From NCBI RefSeq assembly GCF_900106995.1, contig NZ_FNOK01000042.1, positions 21,861 to 85,860 of the forward strand: a stretch of 64,000 nt of DNA, in the 5' to 3' direction. This document shows, piece by piece, positions 25,085 through 32,563 of this stretch; position 1 is the first letter of the stretch; the number at the start of each line of letters is the position of its first letter. Position numbers and translations under genes: made by a program. The notes beneath the pieces are model-generated. The model was not told the DNA's origin, ran no database searches, and saw only the letters and a list, made by a program, of their open reading frames with translations. Origin of the DNA: Saccharopolyspora shandongensis. GTDB lineage: Bacteria; Actinomycetota; Actinomycetes; Mycobacteriales; Pseudonocardiaceae.

Positions 25085-25111
25085 CCACACCGCAAGCGGC
25101 TACCGCCGCTT
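25085..25111. repeat. Short copy D of the hairpin repeat (inverted match to 23219-23245)
   Basis: Exact 27-bp reverse complement of 23219-23245, including the AAGCGGC/GCCGCTT hairpin. It lies 12 bp after the dehydrogenase stop and may terminate its transcript. Confidence 0.85.
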
Positions 25112-25147
25112 GTAAGACACGACCAAGCCGCCCGGAGTGGTAGTGCT

Positions 25148-25831
25148 GTGACCGCGGACGCCGACGACTTCACCGCCGCGCTGCGCGCCCAGGCGCAGCG
25201 CTACCACGACCAGCACCCGTTCCACATCAGGATGAACGCGGGCCTGCTGGGGCGGCGGCAGATCCGGGGATGGGTGGCGAACCGCTTCTACTACCAGGAG
25301 AACATCCCCCGCAAGGACGCCGCCATCCTCGCCAACTGCCCGGACCGCGAGGTCCGGCGCCGCTGGGTCCGGCGCATCCTCGACCACGACGGCACGGCGG
25401 GCGGGGAAGGCGGCATCGAGGCGTGGCTGCGGCTGGCCGAGGCGGTGGGGCTGAGCCGTGCGGAGGTGCGATCCGGGCGCCACCTCGTCCCCGGCGTGCG
25501 GTTCGCCGTGGACGCGTACGTCACCTTCGCCCGCACGCGGCCGTGGACCGAGGCGGTGGCGTCCTCGTTGACCGAACTCTTCGCGCCCGATCTGATGTCC
25601 GAGCGCCTCGCCGCGTTCGAGCGCTCCTACCCCTGGATCGACCGCGACGGCCTCGGCTACTTCCGCAACCGCCTGACCCAGGCCCCGCGCGACGCCGAAC
25701 ACGCCCTGCAGGTGGTCATCGACCGCTGCCAGTCCGCCGACGAGCAGGCGCGCGCCGTGGCGGCGCTCTCGTTCAAGTGCGACGTGCTCTGGAGCATCCT
25801 CGACGCCATCGACCACGCCTACCCGGACTGA
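25148..25831 (+). CDS. pqqC: PqqC, pyrroloquinoline-quinone synthase
   Basis: A 227-aa cofactor-less oxidase that performs the final ring closure and eight-electron oxidation in PQQ biosynthesis. Typical segments: HPFHIRMNAGLLGRRQIRGW, ANRFYYQENIPRKDAAILANC, ILDHDGTAGGEGGIEAWLRLAEA and LTELFAPDLMSERLAAFERSYPW. GTG start with a nearby GGAG. It follows the PQQ dehydrogenase, so cofactor completion and user enzyme are together, but no pqqA, B, D or E gene is in the window. Ends 1 bp before the convergent exchanger gene. Confidence 0.93.
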   Translation: MTADADDFTAALRAQAQRYHDQHPFHIRMNAGLLGRRQIRGWVANRFYYQENIPRKDAAILANCPDREVRRRWVRRILDHDGTAGGEGGIEAWLRLAEAVGLSRAEVRSGRHLVPGVRFAVDAYVTFARTRPWTEAVASSLTELFAPDLMSERLAAFERSYPWIDRDGLGYFRNRLTQAPRDAEHALQVVIDRCQSADEQARAVAALSFKCDVLWSILDAIDHAYPD

Positions 25832-25832
25832 C

Positions 25833-26852
25833 TCACGACTCGACCGGAACGCCGTCGAACACGGCGAAGCTGACGACCCAGTAGGCGACGTAGCAACCGA
25901 GCAGCGCGAAGCCGTGCCACCGCTTCAACCGGCCGGTGTGCAGGAAGAACGCGGCGAGGACGGTCATGGCGACGAGCACCGGCAGGTGCCACCGGAGCAC
26001 GTCCGGGCCGATGGCGATGCTGCCGCCCGAGAGCACGATGACGCCGAGCTTCGCCGTGACCGAGAAGACGAGGCTCCCGATGACGTTCCCGATCCCGATC
26101 GCCGGCACGCCCTTGCGGATCGGCTCGACGGTGAGGAAGACGTCCTCGATGGTCAGCACGAGGGTGACGATGGTCGCGCCGAACACGGTGCCCGCGATCC
26201 CGTAGTCCTGGAGGATGTCCTTGGTGCCGGTGCTCATCGCGGCGGCGCCGACGACGAGCCCGGCGAGCGCGAGCACCGCCAACCCGAGGTTGGCCCAGCC
26301 GGGCCTCTTGCGCGCTGCGGCGAACGGGATCTCGGCGGAGAAGGATTCCCCGCCCGGCCGGGCGTTTCCTTCCACCATTTCGCCGCACACCTCCGCGCTG
26401 CGGAACGTCGGTGTCTCCCGGCGGAATTCCTGCACGAGGATGTAGCCGAGGAACAGTGCGAAGAACCCGAGCAACAGCATCCCTTGGACGGCGGTGAGCG
26501 GCGCGGTCAGCGCGAACGCGGCCAGCACCAGCGGCGCGGCCGCGAAGATGGCGAGGTAGTCGCGCGGGACGCGCACCGCGGCGGGGGTGATGATCGCGGC
26601 GAGCGCGAGCACGATTCCGGTGAACGAGATCGCGGTCCCGAGCACGAGCCCGAGCGACACCTCTTCGAGGTCTTCGAGGTTCAGCGCGACGCCGAGCACG
26701 ATGTCGTCGAACTCGATGCCGGTGAAGACGACGGCGAGGAAGAACACCGAGATGCTGAGCCGGGAGGCGGCGCCGGCGAGGTATCCGATGAGCTTCTCGG
26801 CGCTGCCGATCAGCAACACCGCCCCGGCGACGAAGAGGAATGTCGAGGCCAT
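25833..26852 (-). CDS. CaCA-family cation (Ca2+/Na+):proton exchanger
   Basis: A 339-aa integral membrane antiporter of the Ca2+:cation antiporter superfamily. The two inverted alpha repeats are visible: SVFFLAVVFTGIEFDDIVLGVALN in the first half and AGTVFGATIVTLVLTIEDVF followed by IGIGNVIGSLVFSVTAKLG in the second, with a hydrophilic cytoplasmic loop between (RRETPTFRSAEVCGEMVEG). It would expel Ca2+ or a similar divalent cation. Convergent with pqqC. The acidic positions are EFDD and TIEDV rather than the usual GN-S/T-ED form, so ion preference is uncertain. Confidence 0.87.
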   Translation of the reverse strand: MASTFLFVAGAVLLIGSAEKLIGYLAGAASRLSISVFFLAVVFTGIEFDDIVLGVALNLEDLEEVSLGLVLGTAISFTGIVLALAAIITPAAVRVPRDYLAIFAAAPLVLAAFALTAPLTAVQGMLLLGFFALFLGYILVQEFRRETPTFRSAEVCGEMVEGNARPGGESFSAEIPFAAARKRPGWANLGLAVLALAGLVVGAAAMSTGTKDILQDYGIAGTVFGATIVTLVLTIEDVFLTVEPIRKGVPAIGIGNVIGSLVFSVTAKLGVIVLSGGSIAIGPDVLRWHLPVLVAMTVLAAFFLHTGRLKRWHGFALLGCYVAYWVVSFAVFDGVPVES

Positions 26853-26984
26853 GACGGAAAGCGCCCCCTGCCACCGCTGCACGTCACCCGCCGAACCCAG
26901 TCCAGCACGTCCGATGCCACCCCGAAAGTCGACCGGACTCGAACTGCCGGTCGAGGAGTGCACCTTTTCCGCGAGCAGGAGGTC

Positions 26985-27024
26985 GTGAGCGTTTTGGAGC
27001 GCTATGGCACACCAAAGTACTCAC
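26985..27024. repeat. 40-bp imperfect palindrome
   Basis: Outer arms GTGAG/CTCAC, inner arms TTTTGG/CCAAA, centre GCTATGGC. It lies in the 399-bp divergent gap between the exchanger and the protoglobin genes and may be an operator or a dispersed element. Nothing else is recognised in this gap. Confidence 0.55.
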
Positions 27025-27251
27025 GACCCCGGGATCAGGCCGTACCGGGCTTCGGCGGCTCGAACCCCGCCAGGCCCCAAGTGGACGATCTTCGCCCATG
27101 CGCGCGGCTCCCGGTCGGCTGAATTGTCCACTGTGGAGGATGAAATGTGCCGATCCGGTGCCGCGTAGATCTCCCGCTGCGGGGAGGCGATAGGGCGCAG
27201 GGATCCGGGTACTCCCCAGGGCGATGGGTTGTCGACGACAGGGAGTATCCG

Positions 27252-27845
27252 ATGGGCACCGCACACCGCATTCCCGGCTACACGTACGGCGAGCCGCAGC
27301 TCGAGCACTCGCCGGTCACGATCGCCGAGCTGGACGCGCTGAAGGAGACGCTGCTGTGGGCCGACTCGGACGATCAGGCGCTGCGCATGGCCGGTGACGC
27401 CCTCGCCGACCAGGTCGGCGACGTCGTGGCCACCTGGTACGACTACGTCGCCGCGCATCCGCACCTGGTCGCCTACTTCGGGCCTCCCGGCGGCGCGCCG
27501 GACTCGGAGTACCTGGAGCGGGTCCGCGCGCGGTTCGAGCAATGGATCCTCGACACCTGCAGACGCCCGTACGACGACGTCTGGCTCGACTACCAGCAAG
27601 AGATCGCGCTGCGCCACACTCGGGCGAAGAAGGACCAGACCGACCACGTCGATGCGGTCGACCGGGTGCCGCTTCGCCACATCATCGCCTTCATCTACCC
27701 GATCACGGCAACGATCCGGCCGTTCTTGAGCGCGAAGGGGCACGGCGAAGAAGACGTCGAACGCATGTACCAGGCCTGGTTCAAGGCAGTGACGCTGCAG
27801 GTGGCGTTGTGGAGCCGCCCGTACGTGCGCGAAGGCGACTGGTGA
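27252..27845 (+). CDS. Protoglobin (single-domain sensor globin)
   Basis: A 197-aa heme globin of the protoglobin family. PGYTYGEPQLEHSPVTIAELDALKET is the protoglobin N-terminal extension and Z-helix; DYQQEIALRHTRAKKDQTD contains the likely proximal His122; HIIAFIYPITATIRPFL is the G/H-helix region. No kinase, cyclase or methyl-accepting domain is attached. Protoglobins bind O2, CO and NO; proposed roles include gas sensing, scavenging or nitrite chemistry. ATG 27252 has a CAGGGAG site. Confidence 0.9.
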   Translation: MGTAHRIPGYTYGEPQLEHSPVTIAELDALKETLLWADSDDQALRMAGDALADQVGDVVATWYDYVAAHPHLVAYFGPPGGAPDSEYLERVRARFEQWILDTCRRPYDDVWLDYQQEIALRHTRAKKDQTDHVDAVDRVPLRHIIAFIYPITATIRPFLSAKGHGEEDVERMYQAWFKAVTLQVALWSRPYVREGDW

Positions 27846-27959
27846 ACGTCCGGACCTTGCTGGGCCTGCACGTGCTGGATCGGCCGCCGCCGAGTAGGTC
27901 CGACCACCACCCGCGGCGGAACGGCTCGCGCAACGCGGTATGACGTGCCATTGGGCCGG

Positions 27960-28064
27960 ATGGGCGTGGTGGTTCGGACCTCGTCCCGACAGGTGCTGCA
28001 GGCCTACATCTTCGCGGTGCTGACGGCCAATTTCATCGGCGCGGCCCTCGCCGAAGGGCACTGA
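27960..28064 (+). other. Small ORF, possible C-terminal remnant
   Basis: Encodes 34 aa ending LQAYIFAVLTANFIGAALAEGH. The hydrophobic stretch looks like a protein terminus, but no ribosome site is clear and the frame simply continues the globin frame past its stop. It could be a remnant of a membrane protein or noncoding. Confidence 0.25.
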
Positions 28065-28091
28065 CCGCCGACCGGGCGCGGTGCCGGTGCG

Positions 28092-29369
28092 TCATTGGGC
28101 GGGCGGCAGCGGGTGGCCGGGCGGGGCGATGATGTAGGCGATGCCGCCTGGGGCGTCGGCGACCTTGCCCGCGGCGTCGCGGCGTTTCGTGCGTTGCCAG
28201 ACGTTCTCGAACTGCGCGCGGGGGTAGATCGTGCGGACCGCCGCGTTGTCGGAGGAGGCTGGGTCGTTGGCGATGACGTCCCCGTCGGCGGTGAATCCGA
28301 CGATGACCATGATGTGGCCGTCGGTGTCGTAGCCGGCGCCGTCGAGCTCGTCGGCGCGGAAGGATTGCGACGTGATCACGGGAATGCCGTTGCGGATGTA
28401 CCGTTCCGCGTCGGCCAGCGAGGGCAGCCGGGTGATGTGCGCTGCCAGTCCGTAGGTGGCCGCGTACGCGGTGTTGAACGGCCAGTTCCCGGTGCCGTCG
28501 TAGGCGTAGTCGTACGTCTGGCGCGCGGCGTGCTCGACGGCCGGATCGGGGTGCTGCGGATCGACCCAGGCCAGCTCCTGCGCGGACGGCCGCTTTCCCC
28601 AGTGCTCGATGACCATTTCCGTCGACGTGGGGCTGCACCACGCCTCGCCGCCACCGCCGTACTGCGGATAGTGTCCACTGTGGATGTTCTGGGAATAGCG
28701 CGGCACGGGGAGTTCGACGCCCCAGGCGCCGCCGGGGCCGGAGGTGGGCACCTCGAACCGGTCCGGGATCCTCGACGCCATCGCGCCGACCATCGACAAT
28801 TCCGGCGAGGCCGGAGTCCCGGCGGCTCGGTAGAGCGTGGCGCGGAGCTGGTACTCGGACAGCGTCGTGCCGGGGCTGGCGGTGAAGGTGTCGACGTTGA
28901 CGGTTCCGCCGGCGTCGGACTGGCCGTCGATGCTCGTGCGGTGGACGTCGGCATCGCCGGACGCCCACCGTCCCATCACGTACCAGCCGGTTTGCGCGCC
29001 GGTGCTGGTCCGGCCCCGCATCTCCACCTGCAGCCAGGTCCCGGGCGGGGTGGCCGCGTTCCAGGACGCGACCAGTTGGGTAGCCGCGAAACCGATGCGG
29101 TGCGGTGGGGACGTCCACCGCGCGTACTCGTACTCGCGCGTCGTGCCGCCCTCTGCAGCGGGAAGTCCGACGCTGCCGATCGGGTGATCGATGCGGATGC
29201 CCGCCCCGTCGCCGCGGATGCCTTCGGCGTCGCCGGACCGGAAGTCCGCCGCGGAACGCCACTGGTGGAAGTCGATCGCGGACAGTTCGTCGAGAGCCGC
29301 GGGTTGCGAGCAGGACACCGCGGTCGACGCCAGCACGCCGACGAACCAGATCTTTCCCGGATTTCGCAT
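28092..29369 (-). CDS. C39-like peptidase lipoprotein
   Basis: A 425-aa exported protein. The signal ends in a lipobox-like TAVSC with Cys20, so it is probably a membrane-anchored lipoprotein. An N-terminal beta-rich region (residues about 30-200) precedes a papain-like Peptidase_C39_2 domain: GEAWCSPTSTEMVIEHWG with catalytic Cys245, GHIMVIVGFTADGDVIANDPAS with the His and Asp/Asn positions. The N-terminal part probably binds a ligand or cell surface. The substrate is unknown; no ABC transporter lies beside it, so this is not a bacteriocin export peptidase. Confidence 0.88.
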   Translation of the reverse strand: MRNPGKIWFVGVLASTAVSCSQPAALDELSAIDFHQWRSAADFRSGDAEGIRGDGAGIRIDHPIGSVGLPAAEGGTTREYEYARWTSPPHRIGFAATQLVASWNAATPPGTWLQVEMRGRTSTGAQTGWYVMGRWASGDADVHRTSIDGQSDAGGTVNVDTFTASPGTTLSEYQLRATLYRAAGTPASPELSMVGAMASRIPDRFEVPTSGPGGAWGVELPVPRYSQNIHSGHYPQYGGGGEAWCSPTSTEMVIEHWGKRPSAQELAWVDPQHPDPAVEHAARQTYDYAYDGTGNWPFNTAYAATYGLAAHITRLPSLADAERYIRNGIPVITSQSFRADELDGAGYDTDGHIMVIVGFTADGDVIANDPASSDNAAVRTIYPRAQFENVWQRTKRRDAAGKVADAPGGIAYIIAPPGHPLPPAQ

Positions 29370-29868
29370 CGGACACCTCGATCGGCACCGCCCCGATCCT
29401 TCGGAGTGTAGGTTTCCGGCGCGGTGCCGACCATGAGACGTTCGGTGGTAGGGCGGATGCGGAGCGTGATCGAGGTTTGCTAGGGTGCGGACCGCCGGTG
29501 AGGGCGGGATAGGCCGGAAAGTGCACCTGGGGATTCTCGAGCCCGCTAGTCCGGGCCCCGGCCGAATCCGACTGCTGTCGTCAACGGTGCTCAACCGTGT
29601 CGGTGCGGGGTCGCGGCGACATGGCCTGGAAAGTGCTGGGGAGAGCGACGCGCGCCGTTCGCGGAACTGACCAGCGGAATCATCGCCACCACCGGTCGAG
29701 CGGAACGTCCTTGTGCTGCCCGGAAATCAAGGGCGGCGGGCACTCGCGCGCGATGCGGCCGAGGCGAGATCGCCAGGCCCCGCCACGACGCGGAATTCCG
29801 GAATCGAAGAGATGGAGCTGCCGGCCTGGCCGGGCGACGGCGCAGGCGCGGCTGCGGAGGTGGGTTCG
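29370..29868. other. Divergent intergenic region, no gene seen
   Basis: About 500 bp between the C39-like gene and the flavoprotein gene. It contains a TTGCTAGGGT stretch near 29478 that could be a -10 region (TAGGGT), but no clear -35 box. No ORF with coding character or recognised RNA. Confidence 0.4.
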
Positions 29869-30813
29869 ATGGACGCGATGGATTACGACGTTGTGGTGAT
29901 CGGGGGCGGCGCGGCCGGTTTGACCGGCGGGATGGTGCTCGCGCGGTCCCGTCGGCGGGTGCTCGTCGTCGATGGCGGCGAGCCGCGCAATGCACCGGCC
30001 GATCACCTGCACGGATTCCTGTCGCGGGACGGCATGTCCCCGGCGGAGCTGTACTCGGTCGGCCGGGATGAGGTGGCGCGCTACGGGGGAGAAGTCGTCG
30101 GCAACCGGGTGCAGGGCGTCGAACGCGGTGCGGAGCGCGGATTCGTGGTGCGCACCGCCGACGGGCGAGAACTGACGACCCGGTCGGTCCTGATGGCCAC
30201 CGGCCTGCGGGACGAATTGCCCGACATCCCGGGGCTTCGCGAGCGGTGGGGCCACGACGTGCTGCATTGTCCGTACTGCCACGGCTACGAGGCGAGGGAT
30301 CTGCCGCTGGGAGTCGTCGGCGGTGAGAACCGGCCGTTCACCGTGCACCAGGCGCAATTGGTGCGGCAGTGGTCGTCCGACGTGGTCTTCTTCCCGAACC
30401 GGATCGTCCTGGACGACGAGGAGCGCGAGCGGTTGGCCGCCCGTGGCGTGCGGATCGTGGCGGGCGAAGTGGCGGGAGTCCTCGCCGACGACAACGGCGT
30501 GTGGGGCGTGGAGCTGGCCGATGGCGAGGTCGTGCCGCGGGCGGTGGTGTTCGTCGGTCCCCGGTTCGTGCCGCAGGACGGGTTGCTGAAGGGCTTGGGT
30601 TGCGAGCTCGGGGAGAACGGCTGGGTCTCCGTTGATCCCTCCGGGCGCACGAGCGTCCCGGGGGTGTGGGCGGCGGGCAACGTCGTCGACAACCCGGCCC
30701 AACTGCTCACCGCCGCCGGTGCGGGCACGACCGCCGCCATCGCGCTGAACCACTACCTGCTGGCGGAGGACGTCGAGCAGGCCGTCGTGGAGCACCGTTC
30801 GAACCGTCCGTGA
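29869..30813 (+). CDS. Thioredoxin-reductase-like FAD/NAD(P) oxidoreductase
   Basis: A 314-aa flavoprotein of the low-molecular-weight thioredoxin reductase group. DYDVVVIGGGAAGLTGGMVLARS binds FAD, HCPYCHGYE holds the redox pair Cys134/Cys137, and GVWAAGNVVDNPAQLLTAAGAGTTAAIALNH is the C-terminal FAD motif. The region GVVGGENRPFTVHQAQLVRQW stands where the NADPH-binding GGGDSA motif is expected and lacks it, so the enzyme may not use NADPH normally; similar proteins act as disulfide-forming oxidases in natural product pathways or as Trx reductases with other donors. No thioredoxin gene is adjacent. GCGGAGG site before ATG 29869. Confidence 0.85.
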   Translation: MDAMDYDVVVIGGGAAGLTGGMVLARSRRRVLVVDGGEPRNAPADHLHGFLSRDGMSPAELYSVGRDEVARYGGEVVGNRVQGVERGAERGFVVRTADGRELTTRSVLMATGLRDELPDIPGLRERWGHDVLHCPYCHGYEARDLPLGVVGGENRPFTVHQAQLVRQWSSDVVFFPNRIVLDDEERERLAARGVRIVAGEVAGVLADDNGVWGVELADGEVVPRAVVFVGPRFVPQDGLLKGLGCELGENGWVSVDPSGRTSVPGVWAAGNVVDNPAQLLTAAGAGTTAAIALNHYLLAEDVEQAVVEHRSNRP

Positions 30814-31075
30814 TGAGCCGGTTCTGGGCCGGTCCCGGCCGTCGGCGGGTGTGATCGAGGATTGCCGGGTCGCGTGCCGGAAATCGGTGCGCCGGCCCGC
30901 AATTCCGCCGCGAGGCGGAGATCTCGTCGCCGGGAACCGGCAAATATGAGTCGGTTTTGCGATTGTGGGTGGCCTGTCGGGTGCTACTCGATGGAGGTTT
31001 GTTCGGCGAATCAGGTTGCTGCTCGATTACCGCCTGGATACACATGGATTCGGCGGAATTCGAGAAAAGGGCAGC

Positions 31076-32311
31076 ATGGACGACTTCCTGTCAGCTACCG
31101 AAGAACTCCTGGCCGGCGGCGTCGAACCCGCTGGAGTGGCCGCGCTCTTCTCCGGTGCGCCCCCGGACATCACCGTGCTGCGAGAGCGGGTGGCCGAGCG
31201 CTGGGGCCCGTTCTCCCGGCTGCGCTGGGTGCTTCCGGCCCAGGAGAGCCACCTGCGGCGCCGGCGCTGGACGGCGCTCGACCGGTTCGACCCGCGGCTC
31301 CAGGTCGTCGAAGGCGGCGACCTGGAACTCGAAGCCCTCCTCGGCTCCCTCGCGATCCAGCCGCTGGCGCGGGACATCCCGCCCTGGCGGTTGCACCTGG
31401 TGCGTCAGCCGTCGCGCGACGGATTCGCCCTGGTCCTGATCGCGCACCACGCGGTGCTCGACATGGAATCCTGCAAGATCCTGTTCTGCCACCTGCTGGA
31501 CGGCCCTGAGCCCCGCGCCCGGACCAGAACCGGCGCCGCGCCCGAATCGACACCCTTCCGGCGAACCGCGATGAGCACCTTGCGAAACGTGCTGGTCGGC
31601 GGGCGAAGCCTGCCCGCCGCGGATCCCGAACCGGAGCTGGCCTGCGCATCGGTGGACTCGGGACGACTGCGCGCCGTTCGCAGCGCACTGCCCGGCGAGG
31701 GCGCGACTCCGACGGAAGTCCTGCTCGCCACCGCGACCGGCGCCGTCCGCAGCGTGTTCGGCCGCCCGCACAACTGGCCGGGGAAGCCGGGCGAGCTGTA
31801 CGCCGTGGTGCCCAAGAACCGTCGAACAGGGCAGAACGCGCAGGAACTCGGCAACATCCTCACGGGCGTGCGCGTTCCGCTGCCCGTCGCGGCGGACCGC
31901 CCGGAGGATCGTCTGGCGGCGTGCCGGGGAGTGCTCACATCCGGTCGCGCGGACTCCGTGGACGGGGCCGCGCGGCTGCTCGACGCCGCGCTGACCCTCG
32001 GGCCCTGGGCGCTTCGCGCCGCCACCGCGCTCCTCACCTCGGCCAACTTCGCGTCGGTGCAATGCACCACGCTCCGGTGGACACCTGGCGCTTGGGCGCT
32101 CGACGGCGCGCCCCTGCGACGCGTGGTCGCGATGCCGGACATTCCCGCGCCGGGGGCGATCAGCGTCTCCCTCGTCGGCTTCGCCGATGCTCTGAGCCTC
32201 AGCGTGCTCAGCAACACCCGATCCGGCGACGCCCGGTCGCTGGCGGACGCCGTCGAGCGGGAGCTCGCGCTGCTGGCCGACCTCGCGGCGCAGCTCGAAC
32301 CGGACAAGTGA
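31076..32311 (+). CDS. WS/DGAT- or condensation-like acyltransferase
   Basis: A 411-aa acyltransferase of the chloramphenicol acetyltransferase-like fold. ALVLIAHHAVLDMES holds the HHxxxD motif (His124, His125, Asp129); the usual following Gly of HHxxxDG is replaced by Met. The C-terminal region (ELGNILTGVRVPLPV near 255 and SLVGFADALSLSVLSN) is like wax-ester synthase/DGAT proteins. First gene of a tight run with a carrier protein and an AMP ligase, so it likely transfers the carrier-bound acyl group to an alcohol or amine acceptor (inference). ATG follows AAAAGGG; 29 bp separates it from the carrier gene. Confidence 0.78.
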   Translation: MDDFLSATEELLAGGVEPAGVAALFSGAPPDITVLRERVAERWGPFSRLRWVLPAQESHLRRRRWTALDRFDPRLQVVEGGDLELEALLGSLAIQPLARDIPPWRLHLVRQPSRDGFALVLIAHHAVLDMESCKILFCHLLDGPEPRARTRTGAAPESTPFRRTAMSTLRNVLVGGRSLPAADPEPELACASVDSGRLRAVRSALPGEGATPTEVLLATATGAVRSVFGRPHNWPGKPGELYAVVPKNRRTGQNAQELGNILTGVRVPLPVAADRPEDRLAACRGVLTSGRADSVDGAARLLDAALTLGPWALRAATALLTSANFASVQCTTLRWTPGAWALDGAPLRRVVAMPDIPAPGAISVSLVGFADALSLSVLSNTRSGDARSLADAVERELALLADLAAQLEPDK

Positions 32312-32340
32312 GCGGAAACCCCTCGGAACAGGAGTTGGAC

Positions 32341-32562
32341 ATGCGGAACGAGACTGCCCTGCACGAGATCTTCCGGGGCCTCGGCGTGGCGGACGAGGAG
32401 ATCCAGGCGGACACGCGGCTGCAAGCCGACCTGGGCCTCGACTCCACCGAGATCACCGCGCTCGAACTGGAGCTGGAGCGCCGGTTCGGCGTGCGGATCG
32501 ACCTGTGGAGCGCGGCGGACTTCTCCGTGGCCGACCTCGACGTCCTCATCGAAGGGCGTTGA
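32341..32562 (+). CDS. Acyl carrier protein
   Basis: A free-standing 73-aa carrier protein. DLGLDSTEITALELELERRFGV contains Ser35, the phosphopantetheine attachment site, and the rest matches the four-helix ACP fold. A GGAG site precedes the ATG. Its stop is one base before the ligase start, implying coupled translation. It should carry the acyl group activated by the downstream ligase. Confidence 0.93.
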   Translation: MRNETALHEIFRGLGVADEEIQADTRLQADLGLDSTEITALELELERRFGVRIDLWSAADFSVADLDVLIEGR

Positions 32563-32563
32563 A

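Noticed and set aside
28095..29411. 438-aa plus-strand frame
   Set aside because: Antisense of the C39-like lipoprotein gene, whose signal peptide and catalytic motifs are clear.
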